Shown here: piece after piece, positions 26,694 through 40,300 of the stretch
How positions within the stretch are numbered: the first letter of the stretch is position 1
Layout: each line of letters starts with the position of its first letter
Virus record (IMG/VR): IMGVR_UViG_3300020196_000094
Location: 1-41,478 of that record
DNA: 41,478 nucleotides
Reading direction: 5' to 3' (one strand)
Source: a virus
Position numbers and translations under genes: made by a program
The notes under the pieces: model-generated
The model's input: the letters and a program-made list of their open reading frames with translations, nothing else
What the model was told of the DNA's origin: nothing
Databases searched by the model: none

Positions 26694-28289
26694 CTAGAAC
26701 TCCAATACAATTTTGATATCTTCTTTTTGATTGGCAGATCTTGGGATAGGTTGTCTATTGTCCAAGTAAATGATATCTCCAGATTTTTTATTATATTCAG
26801 CTGAAGAAATACCAGCAACAAACTGTTGTCCCAACTGATATATTCTATTATTTATCGTAGTAGTTACCCCGCTAAAAGATGAATTAATTGTTAATGTTGG
26901 TCCAACAATTACAGAACAAGTAATTGTTGTTCCATACCCAATATCCGGATTTGAAGTAAATGGAATAATTTTAAATCCAGTTTCACTTGAAGCTAGTCCT
27001 GTTGGTTGATAATATTTCAATACTCCAGTTATTGGATCCCAGGAAGCTACAAATCCTATCGCTGTTGATCCAAATCCAACAGTCTGTTTTATAACTGCAT
27101 CTACAGCGTATGTTGTATTAGTAGTAACTCCGCTTAATTTTAAAGCATTTAATCCACTAACCACTGAAGTATCTAAAATTTGAACATCACTTCCTGAAAT
27201 AGTAGGATTTTTTAGTATCCCAACTCTAGCAAAATCATTTCCTAAAATAATATCAGGATTACTATCTAAGGTTTCATATCTAGAGTAAAGTAAAACCTTA
27301 TAAGCACCAAGTTCTCTATAAATATCGTACCCATGACCACCCTTTGGTGGAATAATAACATTAAAAGAAGCTATAGAAGTCGTACCAATTCCAGTGTTAC
27401 TTAACTGTTTTAATGGACCAGTTACCTCGGATCCAGGCGCGCCAGGATAAAATTGTATTGTTCCATAGGTATAATTTTTTCCACCATCAGTAACAAATAC
27501 TTCAGATACTTTACCAAAAGAATCAATTGTAATTGTTGCTTTACCTCCAGTTCCATCTCCCAATATGGGTACATTTGAAAAAGATGTTGAAATTGGTTGA
27601 TAATTCGTTCCTCTGCTATTAATTATAACAACTTCTATTTTACCATCAACAGAATTGGTTTTTGTAGAAATTGATTCACCCGTACTCCCCCAGTTTTCGG
27701 GAACAGGTATATATTCAATAGAATCAAACTTAACGATTTCAGAAGGTTTAATCGTATATAAGTATTTCCAAATATATCCATCACCACTAGCTCCTGCAGC
27801 TCTTGGTTCTAAATCAATAAATGTAGGTTGGTCAAAAGATGGCCTACCTTTTGGATTTTCGGGATCAGTTCCGTTTTGTAGGCAAATATATACTCTCAAA
27901 TCTTCATTTATAACATAAAAATTTGATTCATATAAACCAGTTTGAGATGTAACTGGAGTAACATTATAAACATTATAGTCATGTCTGTACATTTCAAAAG
28001 TGTTTCCTGCTACCCAGGTAACTTTTCTGACGAGTCTTCGTACATCCTGACTTGTGATTTGTTTTAATGATATGATACTTTCTTTAACTACATATTCCTC
28101 TTTAAATCCATCTACAGGAGATGGAGTATTAGCAATCCAATTTGAAGAGCCGCCAGCGGCAGGACTAGTACTATTTGGTAGCCCTATAAAAGTGTAATAC
28201 TTATTTGATGTGTCGCCCACACCAGAAACACTTTTTACAAAGTTTTCAGCATTTAAAACTCTAAATTGATCCGATATTATAGCGGGCAT
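26694..28289 (-). CDS. gp8: Baseplate wedge protein gp8, 531 aa
   Basis: gp8 is a T4 baseplate wedge subunit; with gp7, gp10 and others it forms the wedge around the hub. Both ends match T4 gp8 as I recall it. Near the start MPAIISDQFRVLNAENFVKS corresponds to the T4 'IVTSKFRTEKMLNFYNSI' region. About residues 170-203 (GDGYIWKYLYTIKPSEIV, then EYIPVPENW) match GDGYVWEYLFEIPPD...EYIVVPW. The end (SGDIIYLDNRQPIPRSANQK then 'EDIKIVLEF') matches SGEMIYMENRPPI...EEINILFTF. T4 gp8 is 334 residues; the extra length here lies mostly between 205 and 500, with two G..Y strand motifs (VIINSRGTNYQP, VFVTDGGKNYTYG). It follows the gp7-like gene as in T4 (7 then 8). There is no strong ribosome site; the ATG at 28289 is set by the homology. 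Confidence 0.93.
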   Translation of the reverse strand: MPAIISDQFRVLNAENFVKSVSGVGDTSNKYYTFIGLPNSTSPAAGGSSNWIANTPSPVDGFKEEYVVKESIISLKQITSQDVRRLVRKVTWVAGNTFEMYRHDYNVYNVTPVTSQTGLYESNFYVINEDLRVYICLQNGTDPENPKGRPSFDQPTFIDLEPRAAGASGDGYIWKYLYTIKPSEIVKFDSIEYIPVPENWGSTGESISTKTNSVDGKIEVVIINSRGTNYQPISTSFSNVPILGDGTGGKATITIDSFGKVSEVFVTDGGKNYTYGTIQFYPGAPGSEVTGPLKQLSNTGIGTTSIASFNVIIPPKGGHGYDIYRELGAYKVLLYSRYETLDSNPDIILGNDFARVGILKNPTISGSDVQILDTSVVSGLNALKLSGVTTNTTYAVDAVIKQTVGFGSTAIGFVASWDPITGVLKYYQPTGLASSETGFKIIPFTSNPDIGYGTTITCSVIVGPTLTINSSFSGVTTTINNRIYQLGQQFVAGISSAEYNKKSGDIIYLDNRQPIPRSANQKEDIKIVLEF

Positions 28290-28308
28290 TTTAAAATATA
28301 CTTTTTTT

Positions 28309-28316
28309 TATTTAGT
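28309..28316 (-). promoter_or_regulatory. Weak late-promoter-like ACTAAATA
   Basis: ACTAAATA on the minus strand, 20 bases before the gp8 ATG. The spacing resembles the better copies, but there are two mismatches to TATAAATA and the tract is poly-A. Confidence 0.2.
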
Positions 28317-28322
28317 TACCTT

Positions 28323-31300
28323 TTACTTACTTATAATATTTCTGGTTCTTATGACTTTTGGCGAAGTAGATAGTCCAGAACTTCCATTATCAGTAAGAGC
28401 TGTGAAGGTTTGAGGATTTCCTAAAACTCTATTTTGGTAGTCGTATATTTTGCCCCAACTATATCTTCCATAGAAATTATTTGTTCCAATTCCAGTATTA
28501 TTTGATCCTCTACTGTAAACTTTTACATAATTATCAACCATGGGAGCAAAGTTGCATGTTACTGTTACTATACCAACTGATGGTGTCGTTATATCTTCAA
28601 CAATATAAACACCGTCTAGGAAAGATTTTGCTATTCCAATTTTAGAATTTGGATAATTACTCATACCACCAAGAAGGGTTGTAATTCCAACTAAGTCACC
28701 ACCAGTTTGAACATTACTATCAGTTATTACAAAATAATCTCCTTTTGATAGTTGGCTATTAACAATACCAAAAGCATTCAGTGCAGAATACCCTACACCT
28801 AAAGTACTATTATCATATTGTTCGGATTTTAAAGTGAAAGAAATTTTTGGAGATGTGGTTCCTATACCAGGAGTTCCTGCGATATATGTAATAATTCCCA
28901 CAATTATTCCATGATCTCCTACAGCTTTAAATGACTTAACGAATTCAGTTTTATATGTGTCACTCTCTATTAAAACTGGTGGCGAACTGCCAAAGCCATA
29001 TCCAAATCCAGGATTAACTATTTGGATAGATGTTACACTCCCGTTATTTGTAGTAGCAGTTGCAGTTGCAGAATTGTAAACCGGATCTGCATACATTATA
29101 GTAGATCCAGTTCCAACAAGAACATATCTCCCATCTGATCCAATATTATTTGTAAATATTAAATCATTGACATTTTTTGATTGTAGTGTACTTCTGTAAA
29201 CCCAATTTGTCAAATTAAAGGAATAATACAATTGTCCCGAAGACGTCACTGCTACATAGAAACCATAATTATAATATATGTTTACTAGATTTTCGGCTCC
29301 AAGATTATTTGAAATAAGTTGATAGTTATCTCTATTAATTGATTTTAAAATTATTCCTTGATTTCCAACTATAATAAAGTCTCCATTAACATAGATTATT
29401 TTATTTAAATTATTGGTTACTGGAGATGTAGTGTTTTCCCATATTGTTCCAGTATCAGAAGTTCGAATTGTACCATTATTACCAACCGCAACAAAATAAG
29501 TATTACCAAATACAACACTATTAAAATCGGACAATGTTTCGGAATATCTACTAACAAAACTACTTGTACTTATACCATTGCCAATAAAAATAGATCCACC
29601 AGCTCCAACAGCAACCCAAGTATTAACAGAATTAGAATATACTATTTGATTGAATGTTCCGGTATATGCACTACCCACTCTACCTACAGCTCCTATACCT
29701 AAAACAATAATATCTTCTTCTAATGGAATTTTAGTCCAACTAGAAATAACAGATCCGCTATCTGTAGCTCTTATGATTTTGCCTGCAGTTCCAGCAGCGA
29801 CTAATAAATTACTTGTACCAACACCGACCACTTGAATTGAATTAAAATTGGAGGTTTGGCTAAATCCAACTGTATCGACTTGCCAAGATATTCCATCAGA
29901 ACTTGTAGCAAAGACTGAACTACTTCCGATAGCAACAAATTTATCTTTATATTGTATAGATTTAAAATCATATGATGTAGTTACCCCTGTTGCAAATTTC
30001 CAATTAAAAATAGGATCTTTTAATTTAATAGCAGATTTTGAAATAACTACTTTTGGTGATTGTGTATTTGCATAACCAACTCCGCCATTTGTTACAACCA
30101 CAGAAGAAATCGTAGACGAAGAGGAAACTACAGCTTGACCCAAAGCAGAAGTAATAGATTTATCTTCAAATATGAAAAGATCTCTAATATCTTCAGCGAG
30201 TTGATCTAAATCCGAAAATAAAGGATACGCATTATCAACATATATCGCCGAATCTTGTGGTGAAATAGTTTTAATAACGGTTGCAGATGGTCTTATATTA
30301 CTTTGGAAACTTGGTCTTGATTTAGAGTACAATGTGCCACTGATTACGGTGTCACTGATTTGTTTTTGCCAGGTAAGAGGTCTAATTTTTGTTGGATCAG
30401 TTATTATCCCAACAGAATAATAATTAAAAGTTTCTAATTGGTCAGAAGCCGTTATTTTTTTAACAACACGATCAAATTGAGAAATATCAAAAGGATCTTC
30501 TGGATTTTCCTGAATTATTACTTTATCTCCGGGTTTAATTGTTGGTGGTGGTACAATCAACTCAACATCATTAGATGACCCTCTGTAGTACAGAATAAAA
30601 CATTTTGATCCTGGTTTAGGCGCCTCGGTAAATATGACTCTACTTCCAGAGAATTTGTACGATGAATTTGGAACCTGTAGTACATCGTTTATGTATATAA
30701 AAATATTATTTGTTACATCTAAGTTTGTTCCGACAGGAACTCTCAATCCAAGAACTTGTTTTACCCCATTTATAGTTGTAGAAAGAGTAAACTTTTTCCT
30801 AAATCCATTAAAGAATTGAGAAATATCATCAAATTTTATAAATTGACCAGGATAGAAACCAGAAAAACTATCTGTTTCAACTTCTTCGACCGTTAATATA
30901 AATGGTTGATATTGTTTAAAGGATACTATACCACCTTGAACATAATAATGTGGTATACTTGAAATAGAACCAGCTTGTATAGTAAATGTGTTTGTAGATG
31001 CAACGGAAATAACTCCAAATTCATAAGCTCCATCACCACTAGACTCAGTGTATCTGAGAATTCTTTGCATAGTTGGAACTTTTTTAGTTATTCCACCACT
31101 GACATAATTATGAACAATTGTAGAAATGCCTGCATTAAATGTAAAGGTGTTTGTAGTTATACCTGTAACAGTAAATGTGGCCCCATAAATGGAAGACCCT
31201 GGATATGGATATATCGTTGATGTAATACCAGCTTGCGCTGTTCCACCCGAAACATAAGTATGGGCAATACTAGAAATACCAACATTAATGGTAAATTTAG

Positions 31301-34300
31301 TATTACTTATTATAGAATTAACTTTAAAAATGTCCCAATTACTCAATGTATTTGAGCTAGATCCTGGATACGGGAATATTGTAGATGTAATACCAGATCC
31401 ACTGGGACAAGTAAGAGCGATTCCAGCTAACTTGATTTGTTTTCCTTTAATAGCTAAGTGATTACTTGCGGTAGTGATTGTTGCTATTCCAGATACTTTA
31501 TCATAAACAAGATTCGTAATATTTACAATTGGATTTTGAACATATCCAGGACAGGTAAGAGAAAGACCTGCCAAAGTAACTTTATCTCCAATTAGGTAAC
31601 CATGATTAGTTGAAGTAGTCGCTGTTGCAATACCAGTTGTATTAGTATATTTAAATGTAGTAATTCCTATTTCTGGCCAACCAACAAATACATGTGGAAT
31701 TGTAGAAATTCCAGAATTTATTGTAAAACTTGTGGATCCTAAAGATGTAAGAACTGGGAATACTTTTCCATAAGTACTTGTGCCATCGGGGAATATTGTA
31801 GTTGTTACACCCGATTGAGCTGTCCCGCCAGAAACATAAGTATGTGCAATACTAGAAACTCCCGCGTTAATTGTGAATTGTGTATTACTTAAAACTGAGT
31901 TGACTTTAAATACATCAAATGTCCCACTTACAGCGTTTGGACTTGATCCTGGGTATGGATATATTGTTGATGTAATACCAACTGTTGCTGTACCACCTGA
32001 ACTATAAGTGTGTGCAACAGTAGAAATCCCTGCATAAAATACAATCGTCGCACCAGAAGTACCTGCAAGAACCCGGAACACATTAAAAGTTCCCCCAAGG
32101 GTATTTGGACTACTATTTGGATAAGAATTGCCCAAGGTCCCTATACCAGCTGAATATGGAAACTTGGTGGTTGAATACCCGATAGCTTCTGATGGGCAAG
32201 AAAGAATGATATCAGCAAGTTGAACATATTCGCCGGGTATTAATCCATGATTTGCGTTAAGTGTAATGGTTGTTATGCCGGTAGAATTAGTATAAACAAA
32301 ATTGGTAATATTATAAGTTGCAATTCCAGTTGCACTATGTGCAGCACAAGAGAATGCAATTCCAGCCAGTTTTACTTGTTTTCCTGTAACTGCACCATGA
32401 TTAGAGGATGTTGTAATTGTAGCAATACCAGCTATATGATTGTAAACAACATTACTAATATTGACTGCGGCATTCGTTGTGTATGATGGACAATTAAACG
32501 GTAAATTATATAAAAATACTTCGTTGCCTGTTTGATTATATGGAACATCAGTTCTCAATAATCCATGAGGAGAATAAGTAACAATTGTAGAAACCCCAGT
32601 AACATTATCATACGAGAATGTTTTAATTCCTACTTCATCATATCCACAAGTAAATGCAATTCCAGTTAAAATTACATCATCACTTTCGTTTAAATTATGA
32701 GAATTTGATGTAGTTATCGTAGTAATTCCAGTTAAATTATTATATGTTAAATTGGAAATCGATAGTGTATCATATCTAAATGTAGTATTGGTTTTTATTC
32801 CAAGTGGTGTTAATTTATCACCAACTCTATATCCTACCCCAGGTTCATCAAATTTATAGGAAATTATACTAGATCCCAGACTAACCTCAACTGTTAATTT
32901 CGCCTTTTGACCACTTCCAGATGATCCAGAAGTATACCCAAGAGATAAATTACTATATCCTGTAGGTATTCCAATTACTACTTTTGGACTAGATTTTTCT
33001 GGTATTGTCGTATAACCAGTTCCAGCATTTACAATAACAAATCCAGTTATTGTTCCAGCTGCGCTAACTAAAGCGGTTATGCTTGCACCAAATCCAACAG
33101 TGGCTGCAATGCTGACAACTGGGGCAGATCTATATCCTGATCCACCACCAGAAACTCTAACACTACTAATAGTTCCAGTAACAGATACGGTTGCAGTTGC
33201 AGCTGCTCCAATTCTTGGAATATATCCATGACTTGTTGACACGGCAACTTTAGATATTTTTCCTGCTTTTGGAACTCCAGATAAAAATTTAAGTGTGTTT
33301 GTTCCAGATCCATCAATCGTAAAATCTTCTAATGGATTTTGCGAAACATTATTAATTGTTATTATCGGATTATTACTTATTTCAGTACTACTATTGACAG
33401 TATTAAATAAACTATTTACGGTTTGTCCTTTAGACTTTATAGTAAACTGTGTCGCAGCAATACCGGTAAAAGATAATGTCAAGTCATCAATAAGTAAATT
33501 TTTGTCTTGAGGAACACTAGGATCAAATTTTCTACTGAAAACTCTAGCATTAAAAATAGATCCGGTCAATAGTCCTACTCGACCAATTTTTCCATATGGA
33601 GCAGTATCAAAGTATATAACATCGCCGATAATATTAAAATTACCGTTTAAAACGGTAACAGATGTTCCAACGGTATGTGATGCTGCAACCGAACCAAAAT
33701 ATCCTCTTACAACCTCTATTTTATTTGCTGACGAAACGCCAATTGTTTTAATTGAAACTAATTCATCCGCTAAATTAATAATATCATTTTTAGCTAATGA
33801 AGAAATTCCTGATGATATAGTTAATATTGTTGTTGATGCCGTCGAAACACTAGAAGCTAAAGAAACATTTAAAGGTTTTCTGGTTAAAGCTTTTTGTATT
33901 ATTCCATCAATAGTAACTAATATACTGTGATTTGGTTCTTTATATTCAAGATGATGAATAGCTGTTCCTACACCAGTAATATCTAAAAATACACTAGTAG
34001 ACAATCCAGATAATTTAAATTCATTATCATTTAGTTTATATACAAAGAGAGATTTTGGTAACACTTTAGTGCCCAGTTCAAGTGGACTAAATGTTAAATT
34101 ATCATTTGAATCTGTACCTCCGATATAAGTTCCAGCAACAGAAACTATAGAGGTAGATGCATATCCAGATCCACCATTTAAAACTCCAACAAAATTAATT
34201 GCTCCAGAAGAATCTCTAGAGATATCAAAAGTAGCTCCAGATGAATCATTAGAAGGAACGGAAAGATAACTTTGATTTGATTGCCCAGAAATTACGGTTG

Positions 34301-37300
34301 GTCCAGTTTTTGAAATTACAAATGTAAGATCATTGGTTGGAGTGGCACCACCCAAATAAGTTCCTGCAATAGAAACAGTTTGTCCCACAGAATATCCCTT
34401 ACCACCTTTAGTGGGTAATATTGAAGTCGAAAGTGGTTGACCAGTAGTTGAAGAGTATGATCTGAATACTGTAAATTCAGCTGTAGATCCGGTTGTTGTT
34501 ATTCCGATAACTTGAACATATGATTTAGAAGTTGGCCCAACAGGTACTAGAACCGTACCCACTCCAGTTATACTTGTCGTTATCGCAACAGAATATCCAT
34601 TTTCAAGAACCGCAGTACCATTAAAATTATGAACCTGCATTAAAGTTGAAGTTATTCCTGAAACATAAGAAGTTGTAGCAATTCCAATAGGACTTCCATT
34701 AGAATAAGAATATATCAATTCTTGACCAGACTGAAAATTATGATTTGGAATTATGAATGTATCAGTGACGGAATTAATATTATTACTGGAAACTTGATGT
34801 TTAAATAACGGAGTTCCATTATTTTTTAATTTAAATGTTGTTAGTCCAACTATACCTCCACCTCTTTGTATAGATGGATATGTTATGATGCTTGGAGCTG
34901 CAGTTACTCCAATTCCAATTACTGAAGTAATAATTCCAATATAGTTACTAATTGCGCTTTGAACATCTGCACAACAATTTTCACTATAAGATAAATTGCA
35001 ATTAATGTCCGGTAAAATTGTAGTATTTGAATACTGTGTTGTAGATATAAATGCTCGTTGAACTGTTCCCCCGTTTACATAATCATGAGTAATAGTAGAT
35101 GGTCCCGTATTAACTCTAAATGTAACTCCATCAATAACTTCTACTTTATAAACAAATCCTTTAGGAGATAACGAAGCATTTCCATCTGGTCCTGCACCAA
35201 GACTCGGGAAAATTGCAGTGGTTATTCCACCACCAGAATTACAAGAAAGAGTTATATTTTTTAAAACAACATAATTTGTAGTCGTAGTTGAGAGTCCATG
35301 AAAAGTTGTAGTACCAACTGTGGATATACCTGTTATATTATTATAAACTAAACTATTAATACCAACTGAATTAGCAAGTTGATATGAAGTTTTAACTCCT
35401 GTATTGTTAATAATAAACTTAGTTAAATCAACAATATACTTAAATCCGGCTATCGTTTCGGTAGTTTCTCCATCCACATAATTTATTCCATCGACAGTTG
35501 ACCAGTATGAAAGTGCTGCCTCAACCGTTTTATTATTTGAGTTATATTTGAGATCGTGTGAAACTGCATCAACAACCAATCCCACATCTCTTGCACAAAC
35601 ATCTCTATCCCAATCTGGATTGGTGGTGATTCCAGGATAGGTAGCAGTTATAAATCCTACAACTTCTTCTTGAATGAATAGTCGGTTACCATCTATCAAA
35701 TCAGATGCATCAGCAAATCTATCACGCAAATCCTGTACTGAAGTCCCGTCAAATTGATTACTTATATCATCGACCTGAATAACTTTATTTGTTTTGTTTA
35801 CTATGAAAGAACTCAAATCAATGCCGCCATCAAAAAATATATTTTGAGTGGATCCATCTGATAGGGTTTCTTCTTCATAAACTCTAGCAAAGTTTTGTTT
35901 ATTACTAAAATTTATTACTGAATCAACATTAATAAAGGTAGATGAATCATTACCTAATAATTTTGGTCTCATATTTGTTGACTTGGAAATACCAACATTA
36001 ACTTCATTTAATGTCGCTTGAGTAAATATTTCCAAATCAGAAAATTCTTTAAATCCGGAAGGATGTACTATTGATCTTACGGATTCTCTCCATATATTAT
36101 ATGGAACATCACTTCTAATAGAATAGGAAAATTTTTGATAGTAAAAATTATCAGAAATTCTTTGAGAATATTCATTTAAAATACCAGAAGAAAGATCTAT
36201 TGAAGATCGTTTATCACGAGAGATACCTAGTGTTGCATATAAATTAAATACATCAAAATATTCAACAGTTCCATTAATTCTAGAAGTATCTCCAAAAATT
36301 TTGTCTAGGACATTTATTTCGCCAGATATATTTTTTAATCTCATTTGATTGAGTTTATTGTCCCAACCATTTTCCATTATTACTCCAGAAAACTTTGCGG
36401 AGGATATTTTTTCATTAGAAAAATAATTTACATCATCTTTCAACACCATTTCAAAAACTGGTAAATCTTTTTTATTGATGACTGAACCTAAACCAAAATC
36501 ATCATCATATGTACCAAAACCACCCGTAGCAATTCCTGCCATATCATAAGTAACAGTATTATTAACAGAGCTAACTCCTACAACATCAAAAAATCGATAA
36601 TCGTATGAGGATGAGTTAAAATTAGCTAACTGTGCAGTGGATGGTGTTATTCTACAATTTTCAATAAAAATTTGATCTCCTGGAGCAAATGGGAATGTAT
36701 AAGCGGTTTCACCAAATCCAGAAGGTATAAATGGATTGTTTGAGGCTATACTATTTGTTAATTCTAAAGTTACTAAATTTCCAGAAATAGAAACTGAATC
36801 TATTTCATATCCATTTGAATTGTGTATTGTAAATATTTCAAGAGGATTTGATATTGAAGTAGAATTTTTAATAATATCTACAGAAACCACAGATCCTGCA
36901 GATACATTAGAGGCAAGTTCTATACCATTAGTATCGTTTCTTACTATTAATTTTGGTGCAGTATTGAGTCTTCTACCTCCAGTAACTATTCCAATATAGT
37001 TTATGGTTCGTATATCTTTTACCCCAATAATAGTTGGTACACTCAAAAACGGTGAAAGTGTAGGGTCTGTTGGATAATCAAATCCATCCTTTACTCTATC
37101 AAAAGTTTCAACTCTACCAATTGTTGGAGATATAAGCTTTACGACAGCATTTGTACCTAAGGTGCTTTTTATTCTTTTAACAATTGGTAATTTCTTGTAT
37201 CCTCTACCCTCAAAATTAATTTTTAATTCTGATACTGGCCCTAAAGCATTGGTAGATGTTGTTTTATAAGAAAACTTAGTTAAATTTTGAACTAGAATTT

Positions 37301-40300
37301 GTTTTTCAATATCTGTTAAGTTTTTATTATTATCGAATATAAATTTTTTACTAGATGGTACAGTTGTTACTACAAATGTATCATTAAGTTTATGATTTAT
37401 TATTGAAATTTTATTGTTGGATATTACATCATAATCTGTTGATATTTGTTTTTTACTTTCTTCAGAGGATCCCTGAGAGGAAAATTTGTAATATATGGGG
37501 AAATTTTGTTCTGAAAGATCTAAAATAACTTTTGCGCCCGTATTTCCAGGAATTGCAGTTCTAGTTACAAAAAATCCACTTCTTTCATTAATACGCTCAA
37601 TAAAGTTTACATCATAATAAAATTGTAAATTCAAATTAAGTAAACTAGAATCAGATAAATCAAATTCTATTTTTGTAGTTCTTATGCAACTAATCTGGGG
37701 GTTAATATAATATAATTTTTGATTAGATCCACCTGTTGATGAAAAATTTATAAATTTGGATTCGAATATATCGCTTCTATGCTGACATAGTTTTATAGAA
37801 TTGAAGTTGGTTTTTGAAACATAATAAATTCCATAATTTGATAGTCCATTAATTGGATTTTGTGCAATATACACAAGTTTATCGCCAGTATTAATATTTC
37901 CCGAATATGAAGAAATATCTATAGTATCATCGTTAACGGATACATTGCTGTTTGAAAATGGAATTTCTCGCATCAAAATTTTTCTATTTACAGGATCAAA
38001 AATAACTTTTATAACTTCATTATAAGTTGTAGATATATTGAATTTTATTCTATCGCCAACTTTTAAATTATGATTTGTTTTTGTTGTTACTATGCCTACA
38101 CTTTTTTGTAGTGTTCCCGTTATTTTTGGATTTATAGTAGTTAAAGAGTGAGCCGCTCCTATCACTCCATAAGCTTTTTCTTGATCCCAAAATTGTAAAC
38201 AATTATTAGTAGTGCCTATTCCTATCGAACTTGTAAATCCAATTGTAGATAGTCCAACATAATCTCTACCTAAATTTACAGCGTAGACTAATTGATTATC
38301 CTGTAATTTAAATGAAACTGAAGATCCTACATTATTTACAAACAAAGATGTACCCGCAATTCCAGATCCAGAGTTGTAAATTAATGGTTGACCGGTAAAA
38401 AATTTGTGGCCAGGTATGAATATACTTCTTGTTGGAATAAATCTAATTTCAAACTGCGATGTACTTCCAACTCCCACAACATTCCGAGTTGAACCGCTGG
38501 TGCCAATACCTACAGTAAATCTTGGATCAAAAAATGTCGTATAGTTTTCAAGTCTATAATTACTTGAATCATTTAATTCAACTGTAGGAACTCCTGTTAG
38601 TGGTTGTAAACCAGAATCACGGATATCACCTCCAATTGTTGCAATTTTAAATTCTTTTGGAAGTAAAAATACTGTATCAATTCCAACAGAATGAATTCCA
38701 GTATTTTGAAGTCTATTTACAAAAAATCCAGATCTTCTAATATCAACATTAGTAATTAATAAAATTTCTGTTCCTATTCCTATAAAATCATTCGATTTAA
38801 ATCCATTAACATCTTTTACTTTTATAAAAGTTGATATTCCAGTTGAATTTAAATCACCAATAGATTCTAGTAATTCCGATTTTTTTTCTGCAACTTTAGC
38901 ATATTTAACACCTTGTAATGAAAGTGCAGTAATTGTTGATACTCCACTAATTAAAACTGGTTGACCATTTACAACTCCATGCGGTGAACTTGTTCGTATT
39001 ATAGTATCAGGTATACTAACTATGACTTCGTAGTTAGTTATTTTATCTTCGATTAAACTAAAGTTTGTAATTTCTCTACCTTGTAATTCACTTACAACCA
39101 CATTTGATTGTATACCCCCAGTATCACTTATGTCTATTTCTACAGGATCATTAACTTTATAATTATCTCCAGCAGAAAATATAGATACATCTTCTATTTT
39201 ACCAGAGTTTATTTCGGTTATAATAAATTCTTGTTTATATTCTTCTAGTACTTTATCTATTAAATCATAAGATGAATTAGCAGAGTTTAGATAATATGGA
39301 CCAACATTTCGAGTTAAACTTGTATCAAAAATTTTGGAGTCTTGATTAAATCCAGGTAAGAAATTTTCTTTCACTGGTTTATTATAAAAATACGGACCAA
39401 CTACATATGGGTATTTGGGAACAGGTTCATTTGCGGCATTAAGCTCAATTGTATTATAATATGCATATACCCCATTTGGGTATTCTGGAGTTATGGAAAA
39501 TCTACCATTATGTTGATCTAAATCACCTGAACCATCAAAAATATAATCATTAATGAAAAATCCATTTTCAAACAATGGAGGTCTTTTACCTGGAGTTAAG
39601 TCAATATTCAATATATAACTGGGATTCATTCTTCTTATAAATCCACCAGTTGTTGTGTCATATGCATATGGCCCATAGATAGGGTTTCCATCATATGCAT
39701 AACCCAAAATTGGAGAATGATTAAGTGTACCTGTATTTTCTTTATTATTTTGTCCTAGATTATCTGATAGTTGATATCTTAATTTTTTAGGGACATAAAA
39801 ATTGATAAATTGTAATTCAAGTTCTGGATTTTTAGAAGAATACAAAACACCATCATCATCATTGTTAATAATATTTTTACTTTTGACTACTTGATTTATT
39901 TTCCATTCAGTTATATTTGTTAAAAATTTCGCATTCAATCCTCTATTCTTTAAAGTTAATATTGTAGTTTTTGAATCATACCCTACACCACCAAAAACTA
40001 TATTTACAGCAAATAGTTTTCCATCCTGTACAATTGGTTCTATTTGTGCGTAACTTCCTTCGCCTGAAATTGATATTTCGGAATTTTCTCTAAAACCATT
40101 GCCTCTACCGATAATTTGAACATCAACTATTGAACCATTAATGATGATTGGCTTTAAAATAGCTTCAGATGTTATACTTGCAATTCCGGTATTCGGTCTT
40201 CTATGATAATTAACAATATTTGTACATCCATATCCAATACCCCCATCCTCAACATAAACATCTTCGATAACACCCAGTACAATTGGTTTTAGCTCTGATT

